From Selaginella moellendorffii (taxonomy: Eukaryota; Streptophyta; Lycopodiopsida; Selaginellales; Selaginellaceae): 64,000 nucleotides of DNA. The DNA lies in NCBI RefSeq assembly GCF_000143415.4, contig NW_003314306.1, positions 1,148,328-1,212,327 on the forward strand, in the 5' to 3' direction. The translations under genes and the position numbers were made by a program. Below the pieces are notes generated by a model that searched no databases, was not told where the DNA came from, and worked only from the letters and a program-made list of their open reading frames with translations. Of this stretch, positions 22,701 through 33,925 are shown piece after piece (the first letter of the stretch is position 1; every line of letters begins with the position of its first letter).

Positions 22701-24138
22701 GCTTGTGCAGACTATTTTGGAGAGGACTCTTGAAAGATGTCGGGCTGCATACACTGAAGTGCGTATTTGTTTCCTTTGATTTTTTTTTACTCTTGTTATC
22801 TTGGATTTAGGCCGTCCTGGGTAGCCTGAGCTCCAGCATTATCGGCAGGACCGACGTTGAACAACTCATGCAGCAAGACCCTGCAAGTGTTTTGCTTGAA
22901 GCAGATTGCCCTGATCATTATCCGAATGGAGAGGACGTTGAGCTGGAAATGGAGATGAACAATTTGCTTTTGAGTTTGCGGCCTATCAAACATGTAAATA
23001 TTTGCAGTCTACAGTTTTTGTTCATACCTCAACTTGTTATTTCAGGACCAACTCATACATGGTGATCAGAAGTTCGTTCTTCTGGCTGCTCTCAGCGAAT
23101 CTTTATCTTCTCTTGCAACTTCGATCCAAAAGTAGGTGACTTTCAAGTACGTTTATCTTATTGCCGTTCTGGAACTTCCTTTACAGTCTTGGATCGCAAC
23201 AAAAGAAGAATGACATGGCGTCTAAGCGGCCCAGCAATATTTTACCTTCGGGGCTACATAGTCTGATCGCGAAATACCAAGATCTTTCTTCGGAATGCCT
23301 TCGGACACTCCGCATTGAAATGCAACTTCAAGCAATACATTATCTACAGGTTTATCATGTGAGCTATGATATTACCGCCTTACATCTAGTGTTGTGCAGA
23401 GTATGACCGGGAGAGTCTATGTTAGCGATCACGATGCTGAAGAACCTGAAGATTTCATTGTTTCATTTACTTCTCAGGTAGATATTGTGTATTTATGTCA
23501 AACTCAAAACGTTTCCCTTCAGATTACGAGATGGGATGAGGAAATGACTTTCTATATTTCTTCCGCCAAAAGAAATTACGCTTTTGGTGGAATATGTGGA
23601 GTTGCCGCGACAGCGTTTGTTAAGGTATCCCTTGACCAGCTTTGTATGATTAACATTTCGGTGTGGCAGGCTCTGAACGACATGAGTTTAGTTAACGTAT
23701 TCGGAGTTCGACAAATATGTAGAAATTGCATCGCATTCCAGCAAGTAATCATTCTGATGAATCTAAGTTTCATCTACGTGATCTCTTTCTCCACAGGCCT
23801 TGGCAGCACTTAGCTCGACAGATGCTGATATGGTGCAACAACGGCTTGACAGAGTCCGAACCTACTATGAACTTCTTACTATGCCTTTTGAGGTAACATC
23901 TTATGAGAAATTTCTGTATGTGATGTGTGTGTTTCTTTAGGCTCTTATTGCGTTCGTGAACGAGCACGACTCGGAATTCTCATTCACCGAGTAAGCTTTT
24001 TGTTTTCGATATTCTCCAAATAACTATTGGATTTTCTTTTTTTTTTCCAGAGTCTCCAATCTTCTCAAAGTGAATGTGCCAGGCAGAGAAATTCCACCAG
24101 ATGCTGTGCAACGCATCGGAAAAGTTTTGGCGCCTTGA
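19748..24138 (+). CDS. SEC8: Exocyst complex component SEC8
   Basis: About 26 small exons separated by introns of about 45-85 bp. The first exons are 19748-19783, 19849-20061, 20145-20318, 20388-20492, 20548-20657, 20720-20896, 20942-21065, 21116-21222, 21291-21574 and 21630-21733; the stop is at 24136-24138. The N-terminal half has the plant SEC8 pattern: SWKQPRFDSL, GFNKAIHNYSQILRLFSES, WYRSVILRNVISLLDQID, then VGALQDVRAEF and LHSHLYCKGEYR. SEC8 is a subunit of the octameric exocyst that tethers Golgi-derived vesicles to the plasma membrane, acting in polar growth and wall deposition. The third intron (20319-20387) begins GC, not GT; the only frame-keeping join is AAG|GC...CAG|GTT. The gene appears intact. 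Exons after about 22150 were traced by frame and homology but I have not checked every junction. Confidence 0.93.
20319..20387 (+). other. GC-AG intron in SEC8
   Basis: The reading NVSK|VPAKIEQ matches the SEC8 family only if the intron starts GCTAGT at 20319 and ends CAG at 20387. The nearest GT (20323) would shift the frame. Confidence 0.75.
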
Positions 24139-24636
24139 ACAAGAAAAGGAGGGAGTGTACATTAGCTGTTTGTGCAAAGTGTATAGTTTATAGAATTTTT
24201 ACATTGCATTCATTCTTTCTGCTAAAAGAGGTTTCCTGTGTTTTCTGTTCTTGCACATTTAGTCCCTTTACGCTTTCAAATTGACATCTCGTTGTATTAC
24301 TTACAGCTCGGAAAGGTTCGAAAGTATCTGGAAATGAATGTTTTTTTTTTCTGTTCAGAACTTCGACGAAGTCTTTCAGGACAGCGACAGCCATTGATTT
24401 TCCCGGCGGCTGACCAGTAAGTGCGTGAGCTACTTGCTAACTTAACTCAATTCTTGCTCACAGTGACGACTACATTTGCTCTTTCCGGGTTTATCTACGA
24501 GACCCACTTGCAAATGAGTGCGTCTGGAATGGACTACTCTCTCTCCCGAACGACGACTGTCCCGTGCATTGCGTATGTGACCAGGAAGTTCTACTCCTTT
24601 AATTCTCAACTTCGGCGATGAGACTTTTGGAGAGCC
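24139..24636. other. SEC8 3' region and GH79-1 upstream region
   Basis: No further gene is supported. Several short frames are open on both strands but do not resemble known proteins. It probably holds the SEC8 3' UTR and the promoter and leader of the next gene. Confidence 0.55.
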
Positions 24637-26607
24637 ATGAACACCTGTTTAGCATCTTGTGGAACTCTGACGCTTCTTCTCATAGTTCTGGCAGTTCTAG
24701 GAAGCCTTCTCCCTCGACACCACCGCCGAGATCATTCTTTGTGGATTGCTCTTCCTGCTACCTTGGCCCTTGATGCATCAATTCCTGTGGCTACTGTAGA
24801 TGAACATTTTGTCTGCGCAACAATTGACTGGTGGCCGCAGGGGAAGTGCAATTATGGAAGTTGCAGCTGGTTCCATTCTTCTATACTCAACCTGGTAAGC
24901 TTTCCATCAGAATTCACAGCCTTATCGATTGCAATTTTTCAGGATCTTACAAATCGTCTGCTTGCTGAGGCTGTGACAGGTAAATTGTTTTTCCCTGGCG
25001 GAAATTCCTGACAGTCTGCATTACAGCGTTGGCTCCACTATTGATACGGCTTGGAGGGTCTTTGGAGGATCAGATCTTTTACGACGTTGGAAGCTCTGCC
25101 ACGACGACGACTTGCAAGACTTTCACCACTCAGAACCACAGGTTCGGATTTTCTACTGGATGTCTCAATATGTCACGATGGCAGCAACTAAATGAATTCT
25201 TTCAGAGAACAGGGTAATAACACCCCCGATGCTGTTTCGAGCAGTCTCAAGTGTTTGAGTTTCACTTCTACAGATCGCTGGTGGCATTCGGTCTAAACGC
25301 TTTACACGGGAAAGAACGTATCGATAACACGTTCCAGGGACCTTGGAACTCTAGCAATGCGCGAGATTTCATAGCGTACACGGCCAGCAAAGGCTATCCT
25401 ATCAAAGCTTGGGGGCTTGGTAAAAGTCAACTGCCTTGGAAGCTATTAAACTGGTTTCTTTTCCTTTTCCATGCAGGCAATGAGCTAAGTAGTAGTTTTA
25501 GCGGAGTTACATTGGATTCGAGGAACTATGCAGCAGATGTGGACGAACTCCAACAGACAATTGACGAAATCTATGGAACCGGGCAAAAGCCTGTTCTCGT
25601 AGCACCGGATGGCTTTTTTGATGCTTACTGGTACAGCCAAGTTTTACAGCAAACCAGAACAGATCCAGCATTGAGAGCTGTCAGTTTGCACGTCTACGAT
25701 CTTGGACCAGGTGAATTATATATATATCTCTTCACAGTCTGGTACTATCCAATTGGCACAGGTGATGGCAAAAACATTGCTGCTCGGATACTCAACGCGG
25801 CTCACGCCGATAGATATCAGCAAGTCCAGCGCGTTCTCCGCCAGTATGGAAATGGAGCGAAGGCTTGGGTGGGAGAAGCAGGAGGGATTTATAACGGTGG
25901 TCAGCACCTCGTCAGTGACGCATTTGTCTTTAGTTTTTGGTATGATAAGTTTTTTTTATGCTTCTTCTTTCCTGGCTATTTCTTTTTCAATTCTAGGTAC
26001 TTGGACCAGCTTGGGATGGCTGCGCTTCACAACACGGCAGTATTCTGTCGTCAAAGTCTTATAGGAGGTAACTACGGCCTCCTCGACTCAAACTTCAATC
26101 CAAATCCAGACTTTTACTCGTAAGTTTTTCTCAAAATCGGTTCAGGACGCTTTACTTCCCTTTCTTCGTTCCAGGGCGCTTCTCTGGAAGAGGCTTATGG
26201 GCGAAGTCGTGTTAAATGTGACATCACAAAGTCTCAACTCGTCCAGCTTCCACACATACGCACACTGTTTGAAAAACGCCCGGGTGAGCTCCTTGGTTTG
26301 GCTCACTCCTTTCGCTTATTCGAATGTGGAACAGGGAGGAATCGCTGTCCTGGTGATCAACTTCAGCAACAACACACAGGTGGTGCTCGATCTGGGGCTC
26401 GAGTCGCAAAAGCTGGAGTACCACTTGAGCTCGCCGGATGGAAACGTCCAGAGCCAAAGAGTGGCTCTCAATGGGCAAGTTTTGGAGGGCGCTAAGAGCG
26501 AACTGAAGGCCATTGCGGTGGAGGGATCCAACCCGAGCAAAGTAGCACCGCTCTCGATTGCTTTCATCACGCTCCCAGATGCCTTCGTCCCCGCCTGTAC
26601 TCTCTAA
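24637..26607 (+). CDS. GH79 beta-glucuronidase (heparanase-like), paralogue 1
   Basis: Nine exons: 24637-24894, 24943-24979, 25027-25213, 25274-25419, 25477-25710, 25762-25939, 25997-26119, 26175-26283, 26335-26607, coding 514 residues. The N-terminus is a hydrophobic segment followed by a basic stretch, probably a signal peptide or anchor. Family landmarks are FVCATIDWWPQGKC, IRLGGSLEDQI, FGFSTGCLNMSRWQ, LVAFGLNALHG, the acid/base Glu in AWGLGNEL and the nucleophile Glu in AWVGEAGG, so both catalytic residues are present. Plant members (AtGUS group) remove glucuronic acid from arabinogalactan-protein glycans in the wall. The intron layout matches the paralogue at 42863-45004. The last intron (51 bp) is in frame and stop-free, so an alternative protein with 17 more residues is possible. 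Confidence 0.93.
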
Positions 26608-26916
26608 TTTCTAGAGAAATACGAAAATAACTCATACTTGGACGCGAGTTTTTCAGAGAGTCTACCACCCCGCCTCTAGTCTCTTCCGAAAGTCTTATAA
26701 AAACCATGTCATAACACGAAAAAGTAATGTTAAGTTGTGAAACACCTCTTCTCCTTTGATGCTTCTTTGTGACAGTGTTATGACAACAGTGTGTACTTGG
26801 AAGGAGGCACTTTCTTAAACTAACACACACTTCTCTTGGTCCCAGCCATGGCGCCTATATAGCTCAGAGTGTTTTTGTTAAAGAAAAAAGCTTCATCCTG
26901 CTCGCTTTCTCCCGCC

Positions 26917-27672
26917 AGGATCAATCCAGCCTACTATGCAAATCTCATCGCCCCAGTTGATGACTGGTGCTTGGAGTTTCTCACTCTGCTGCTTCCCATC
27001 ACGAAATACATCGCTTGGTTCTTCGTTGCGGACAATGGAATGGACGATCCTCACATCTGGCCTACAATCTGGTCTATGAAGGGAAGTACGAGCAAGCAAA
27101 GGCGGTGCTGCTGGACAGCCCGGATCTTTCTCGCCAGATCCGGGTATTTTGGGATGTCATGGACGAGCTCAAGATCTTCATGACCAAAGTAATGTTCTGC
27201 GGATCCATGATCAAGGCACTGGGCATGTTCGAGGTGGAGCTAAGCTGGATCCACAAGCAAATCACCCCCAGCGTGAGCACTTACATGTGGCTGAGAGATG
27301 TCTCTTCTGGAGTTCTTTCTTGATTTCGTGCAGGGCTTGAAGCTCCTTCAACTATGGCAAAGATTTCCTTTTTGGCTTGTCCAGAGCTAACTGCTGTCCA
27401 GCTCCAGAGCTACTACATTATGATTGTCAACGACTTTTTCTCCTTCAGAAAAGAATGGAACTACCTCAACATCGTCCCCGCCGTGGCTTACAATCTAAAC
27501 TTGGGAATCAACGATGCAATCACAAAGGTGGCAAGCATGATAGCCATCCACTCCTCCGTTCCCGCCAGGTACTCCATAACACCATCCTTTTTTGTGCGAA
27601 CTCCTTTTCCAACTCCCGGATCAGGAAATAATAGCAATGGTCGTGGCAAACAACACGGTACAATGGCCTAGG
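26917..27672 (+). pseudogene. Microbial-type terpene synthase-like (MTPSL) pseudogene, copy 1
   Basis: Translated pieces resemble Selaginella microbial-type terpene synthases: RINPAYYANLIAPVDDW, then FVADNGMDDP at the site of the Asp-rich metal motif, GKYEQAKAVLLDSPDLSRQ, MFEVELSWIH, STYMWLRD, and IVNDFFSFRKE, which fits the NSE/DTE metal motif (N-D-x-x-S-x-x-x-E). The frame is broken near 27060 and again after 27320 where a stop interrupts. The first third of a normal enzyme is missing. The 3' part (YLNIVPAVAYNLNLGINDAITKV) reads in another frame. It is probably not functional. A similar relic lies at 33275-33910. Confidence 0.75.
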
Positions 27673-27850
27673 CTGGATTCCTTCACCAGTAAAGTCCGCC
27701 AACTTTGTCCTTGAAAACGGATGATTTCGTGCCTGTTTGAAGGTAAAAACAAAAATAAGTTCCATAAAGCCATCAATAAAATCAAAATCCGGTACATATG
27801 GATGTGTTAAATGGTCGAATTGTCAAGCATGTTTTTCACTGATTTGCTCC

Positions 27851-30800
27851 TCAGCACGTCGATGCCAAATAGCCATTGTAATCTAAAGCCATCCAAAAGT
27901 CTGAGAGCTGGTGCTGGGCCTCGGATTTCAAGTAGTATTTGTGTAAGCGGCAGACGTTCTCATGAAATGAAGATCTCAGCTCTAGAACCTGGTAATATGA
28001 GTAAGGATACCGCTCGAGAAGGATGAAAAGAGACTCCCTACCCTTGAATACAATTTGTCGATGCAAATTTTGTCATCCTCCCAGCTCCTAATGTTCTTGA
28101 GAGACGAGCGAAAGTCGAGCAAGCACTGCATTATGTTGTCCGTGCATAACTTCACTCCTGTGTGCTCCAGAGAAAGGAAACATCTACACGCAGGACAGCA
28201 GACGACATTAAAAAAAAGTCTCGTTTTTCTTCGGTGCTTACTGATGGACTGCGTTGGTTAAGTACTTGTGGTGGACTACCTCCAAGTCCTGCATGTCTTT
28301 GATCTGCTTAAAACGTCGGCATTAGGTGAAGAACCTTGCAGTACGTTTATTCTATTTACCTCGTGTTTGATAGCATGAAGAAACTCGCCCCAAACAACAT
28401 GTAGAAGCTGCGAATGTACGTGACACTGAAAGGCTGTGACAAAATGCCCAATTTGGTGCCTGGAAAAAGAAAAACAAAGCCTCAATGAATTAGCGATGAA
28501 AGTTGTTAGAAAGCACCTAAAAAGTTGAAGAGCTCGGAGTTTATCCGTCTGCTGCTCCGAAGACCTCAGTCGACGCATAGAGCGCTCCACTGCCTGAAAT
28601 TAAAAAGACAAATGAAACGTCGGCCATACTACAAGAACGAAAACATGCGCACTTACTTGTAGCGAGCTGCTGATTTCTCCGAGGGCGAAAACCGCGTGCC
28701 TTACACGAAGCAACAATCTGAAGATCAGATTGTACAAGCACAAAGCGTCTGCTGTGAGAATAAGATTAAGTGGCCAATCCACATGGTAGCCAAGCTCAAT
28801 GAAATCGTAAGCCTCCAAACCTGTGCATGCAAGAGTTTTAAACAGCTGCAACAGCTAAAAGAAAAAGTTTGAATCTTACTGTTGTGGTTGACAAAGGCAT
28901 CGTCTTGGCCCTCGGATATGCTGCAAATATGCAGTCTTTCGGCATAACTATCTCCATCACACGAGGATTTTTGTAGAGCTGTTTCCAGCATTCCTTGAAC
29001 TTCGACAATGTGATGTTGTCGTCGTGAGAGGCCCCACTTCTGCTCAAAACGAAAAGCTGCAAATGTAAAAGGTAAGCAAATAAAATGTGTAACGTACATG
29101 GGAGCAAAGCGCAGTGATGAAATTATCAGCCCAGTCTCCAACCTCCATGAAATAATAGCGTCTCAGCGCGAGGTAATGGTCTTGAAGGTGAAGGTGGTCC
29201 TGCAATAGTCTTACTGTGAAAACACTCACCAATCGATATCTACATCCTGTTAAGTGTGAGATCTGAGAAAAAGAAGAAACGAAACTGACGAAAAGGATAC
29301 TGCATAAGGATCTCGTCCGTAATGCTCTTCTCCACGGCCACGCTGATAGGAATGTCCGAGCCAGCTCTTTCTTGACGGCATCCAGGAAGCGTGGTTTTGT
29401 GCTGTGTAGTCATTTTGAGTGCTGAGACCCACGAACCACCTCCTTGAGGACTTGAGGACTTTTCACTTCTTACTTCATCAGGGGAGCTAGTTTCCGCAGG
29501 CTGTAGCTTGACGCTCTCTTCCACACTTGCTGGAGCTCTTCTTATAGCTGGTAAGTTGTCATCTTTAAGTAGAATGCTTGCGGCATCGATGTCAATCTTC
29601 GTGGCCTTGGTCAAGGATAGAAGTCCCACTTGTGATAGCTCCGGAATGAGCTTCTTCGCAAGGCTGTTCTCGTTAACGAGGGTTGATCTTATATCCCAGC
29701 CATCAGCAGTATTCGCGAAGATCGTGGAAATGTACTCGTTGATATTCCCTTCGCCGCAAGCATAAAATGGATTTCTTGGCAGTCCAGCATTTGGTGTCGT
29801 AAGTAAAGATGAGATGCTTAATGCACGATCGGCCGAGGAACCCGATTCAGGAGGAACTTCGCTTGCGAAAAGACTGTCCTGCGTGTGTGGTTGTAAAAAG
29901 CTCTCGTCACAACTGACAGTTTCCTGCTCAGAGCTAGCACCAGTATCACTGTCGTGATTGTCATTGCTGTCCTCGCCAAGTCGCGGAGAGTCCACTTCAG
30001 CAGAAGTGGCGGTTTCATCAGTAGTTCTGTTTAAGAGAAAAAAATTCAAAGCACAGTTTACTGATAAAACCACAAAGACTCACGTTGTTTCTAGCTCTGA
30101 TTCCGAGTCCTCTGAAGCTGTTGCTGATGCTTCCTCCTATATAAAAAAAAAAAAGTTTGGAATAAAGATAAAACTATAGAACGCCTTACCAATTTTATGG
30201 GATACTTGTCACCAAAAAATTTACGGTAGTGCTCTGCAATCGTCTCCGCTCGATGCTGCCTCTGCTTGAAAACTTGCCTGAGGCCTTTCTTGTCAAAGGC
30301 CACAGATAAAAAACAAGAAACCTGCCCTTCCATGTCTGTCTCGTCACTTGGCATGGAGCCTTGAAACGCAGAGCTCAAGGCCTGGGCAAACTCACGCGTC
30401 TCTGGAAGCTTTAGCAGGACTTCTAACTGTTGTGCTGTACGCAGCATTTGAGAAGATACGTCCACCAGAAAAACAGGAGTATTGACGCCTGTCCGGATCT
30501 AGAGGATGGAAAAATCACACACAAGCTTGGGACGTGATGAAAAGAAATCCGGACCTTCAAGCTACTTTTCATGGAGTTCTCCACTGGCTGAGATCGCCGA
30601 GGCCTTGACGCTTGCTCCAGAATAAACTCTCCATGCGGGTCCTTTAGATCAGCGCAGTATATGCACGATCGCACGAAAAGCGCATATGGCTCGTATGTCC
30701 GAGCAAACAAGAAGCGGAGCACTTCTAGATGCACCGGATCAGGTTCCTGGAACGATGAAAGAGAAATAGCAAAGCAAGAAAAAAGTGAACCTTACGAGCA

Positions 30801-31558
30801 ACAAGTTGTAGAGAAGAGTGAGCAAGTCAGCTCCCTTCGGGAAAGCCTTGAACTTCTCCAGCATATCATTGCCGGTGGTGGAAAACGCTGCTTTCTCCTC
30901 CTCGCCATCGCCATCTATGGAACAAATCCTCGTGAGAGCCTGTAGCTGCACCCTCAGCTCCTCGGTGTGGAGATAGAGCTCCACAAGGCTCTGAGCACTG
31001 CTGCGATCAAACCGAAGATTCAAGGCGGCCGAGTGTCCGTGCAAGATGGTCCTCACAGCAGAAGCAAAAGCCTGATTCAAGAGCGGACAAGCGCCGCCAG
31101 CTTTCCTCCTGTGGAAGCCGAGGAAGAAGTCTACAAACCGATCGAGCTGGTACCTGTGCCACCCCGCTCGAGCGAAACACGAGAGTAGCTTGGCCAAAGC
31201 GCTGGCGCTGGACGAGAGCCGCCAGAGAGTGGCGATGTTGTGAGCAGTCTTATCGGCAGCTTGCAAGGCAAAGGCCGCGGCGAGGGAGCGCAAGGCTGTG
31301 ATCGCGGAGGGAAGTCCCTGGAGAGCATGTAAAGAGTCCTTGACGAGCTTTGCCTCCTAGAATCACATTTTCTTCGCAAATTATACTAGATACTAAAGGA
31401 TACAAGGAGCTTACACTGGAACAAGGAGACGACGGCCGCGGCGCGTGTTTGATCGCCCCACGGATGGCGCAAAACTCGCCGGGCTGCTCCCAGCAGTGTG
31501 AGATCTTCGGCGCGGAAGTCTCGAATCCGACCTGGATCCACATTTCTTCCTCCCGCAT
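27851..31558 (-). CDS. Gamma-tubulin complex component (GCP6-like)
   Basis: About 14 exons with short introns. The first exon starts at 31558 (MREEEMWIQVGF) and the last is 27988-27851, after a 53-bp intron (28041-27989). N-terminal landmarks of the Spc97/Spc98 fold are LLTLLYNLLLEPD, LRFLFARTYEPYALFVRS and LKDPHGEFILE. The C-terminal tubulin-binding half includes LQDHYLALRRYYFMEVGDW, YHVDWPLNLILTADAL, VWGEFLHAIKHE and DLEVVHHKYL. Between them lies a long low-complexity acidic stretch (about 29430-30060). GCPs assemble with gamma-tubulin to nucleate microtubules. The long middle insert and the N-terminal half favour GCP6 over GCP5, but I cannot settle this by eye. Terpene-synthase relics lie on both sides. 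Confidence 0.85.
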
Positions 31559-31778
31559 TTTTGCTAAACCCTAATTCTAGCTGGGAATTTTAGTGGTGCA
31601 ACGTATAGTTCTAAGCTTGAATATTTATTTGATCGCCAATGCTCCAAACAAGGAATCCTCGTCAGCTTGCAGCCTAGCTCAAACTCATCATACCTGTTCG
31701 TGTGGCGTTCATCCTCCTTTCTCGTTGAGTTGAGTGTCCTAAGGGACGGGCAAAAAATCACTGCTTTTGCATATTCAT

Positions 31779-32400
31779 CTAAGTGCCCAATCCCCTGTGC
31801 TCAAGTCGTAAACAAACATGATCCCAGATTGGCCTCTGCATGAACAGAACAACGGAAAACCATTCCGACAGAGCGCTGCCCAGCGTACACTTGATCAAGG
31901 ATCGATTTATGGGTCTTTGCAGAGACGGCAACCAAGCCACCCTTGTCGTCAACCTTCCACACGCCATAGCCATCAACTCCGGACTCCCCTGCCTCGCGGT
32001 TGCCTCCCGCATACACCCAGGCACTTGCAAAGTATCGCTGGCCATTGTACTCCCACGGCCTCGCGGTGCACAGTCCCGGGAGCGGCAAAACGCAGCGCAG
32101 GATCTCTTCATCTGGGTCAACCTTGTCTTCCAGGCCCGTTATAATCCTGCCTACGGCGCAGCGGCTCTCAGATTACAGCGTGGACTTGGCGCCCTTGGGA
32201 AGAGAAGACCACGAGCGCGTTGCCGAGTCGTAGATGCAGCACCAGCGACCCGAGAAGTCGACAGCGGTGGCAGGACAGAGAAAGCGACTTTGAAGCCATT
32301 CTATGGAGCGGTGGTAGTTCGCTCCACCCTTGGGTCACTGGCTTCCCCACCACCAGGTGAAACACAATCAATCATGCCCAATGTAGCCAGGTCCACATAG
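31779..32400 (-). pseudogene. F-box/kelch-like relic
   Basis: Minus-strand pieces read VTQGWSELPPLHRM, then WCCIYDSATRSWSSLPKGAKSTL followed by a stop, then a 95-codon frame with YFASAWVYAGGNREAGESGVDGYGVW in part. Trp-Ser and Tyr-Asp-x-x-x-x-x-Trp spacing is typical of kelch repeats in plant F-box proteins. No F-box is seen and frames change, so it is a degraded copy if the family call is right. Confidence 0.35.
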
Positions 32401-33270
32401 CTGAGAACCGTCTCCAAAATGTCGCAGCACAGTCTATGATCGTAGCAAGACGTCCTCTTAGTTTCTTCTTTCTAAAGAAGTTATTCCCCGTTATTAACCT
32501 CCTCACTGGCTTGTGCTTCTCAACTCTGCCGTCTCATTGAAACTGAGCTTCTCATAAATCTTTCCAATCCTGATTATCTCCCTCTTTATGCTCAATCTCA
32601 TCTACTGAGGAGACATCGAAAGTGTTCATTGTAAAGTCATGGCGTGATAAACATCCACCTGTGACGTTCCTCCAGTCAGATTGAACGTAGAAAACACACA
32701 ACTTACGTGAATCAGGCGTGGAAGTCTTCCATGCTGGCCAGCCAAACTGATCCCAGAGACGTAATACTGTAAAGAAATGAGGACTTTAGTCATTAGTGGT
32801 CATGTTTTTTCTATTTAGTCGCGGACCTTTTTTTTTCCTACCAGGACAGGGATCTCATGACAATCATCCTCGAATGCTGCCTTCAAGAGAAAGTTTTCAA
32901 CACATTTCTACTGTCTCATGATTCACAGATTCTAATTACAAGAAAAAACCAAAGAACCTTCGTAGTTATTTTCCAACCTTCTGGTGGCACCATTCAATTC
33001 CACTCCCTAGACTAAGTGTTGAGTTACAGAATCATGCAACATCTCTGACATGAACATACTTTCTAAGCTGCTGAAATATCCCACCTCATCATCAAAAACA
33101 AATAAAATCCCTTCTTGTTTATCATATTGCTAAAGGTCCTTAAGAATCAATAGAATTCTTATAAGAAAAGGATCATAAATTACCATGTAAATCATACTTA
33201 TCAGTATCTATCACTATAAATTGTTGGCGACAAGGTGATAAGGCGGACAAAGAGAAGAGCTTCTTCATCC
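32401..33270. other. Intergenic DNA, no gene seen
   Basis: AT-rich, with no supported frame. It probably holds decayed sequence 5' of the second terpene-synthase relic. Confidence 0.55.
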
Positions 33271-33274
33271 CGCC

Positions 33275-33910
33275 AGTAACCCAATCTGGCTTACAATGCA
33301 AATCTCATTGCCCAAGTCGACAACTGTTTCTTGAAGTTTCTGCCAGAGCAAGTTCTCAAGAGCTATGTCTTCCCGAGCTTTCCAGCTTGCGCACTGCTAA
33401 TATATCGCTTTGACGATATCCTCACATCCCGCCCTCGTACATTGTTTTGTCCTATAAGCTGGCTCGACATGGAGCTAAGCTGGATTCTCATCCTCAGCAT
33501 GAACACTTACATCTGGCTGAGAGAAATGGCTGAACCGTTTATCGATTTCATGCAGGGCTTGAAGCTGGCAGGAGATGCTTCTGCTTCAGAGATTGGAATC
33601 CACCACGTTATGATTGTCAACGACTTGTTCTCCTTCAGGAAAGAACGGGCCACTAGGAACTACCTCAACATCATCCGGCCTTGTTGTGGCTTACAATCTA
33701 AACCTGGAAATCAACAATGCAATTGCAAAGGTGACAAGCATGATCCAGGAGCTGGAAGAGGAGTTCACACAAAAGAAGAGAGAAATATAAATGGTCTCTG
33801 TGTCAAGGATGGTGTTATGGAGTACCTGGCGGGAATGGAGGAGTAATATAGAATGGTCGTGGCAAACGGCACGTAGGCTGGATTCCTCCACCAATAAAGT
33901 CCGCAAGCTT
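33275..33910 (+). pseudogene. Microbial-type terpene synthase-like (MTPSL) pseudogene, copy 2
   Basis: It starts with the same NLIA-V-D phrase as copy 1 and continues LDMELSWIL, NTYIWLREMAEPFIDFMQGLKLAGD and IVNDLFSFRKE, the NSE/DTE-type metal motif. After RNYLNII the family sequence (VVAYNLNLEINNAIAKVTSM) continues one frame away, so there is a frameshift near 33680. The N-terminal Asp-rich motif region is degraded. The tail (AATGGTCGTGGCAAAC ... GGCTGGATTCC ... AATAAAGTCCGC) is shared with copy 1 (27640-27705), so the two come from one duplication family. Confidence 0.75.
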
Positions 33911-33925
33911 TTCCCTTTGACTCGA

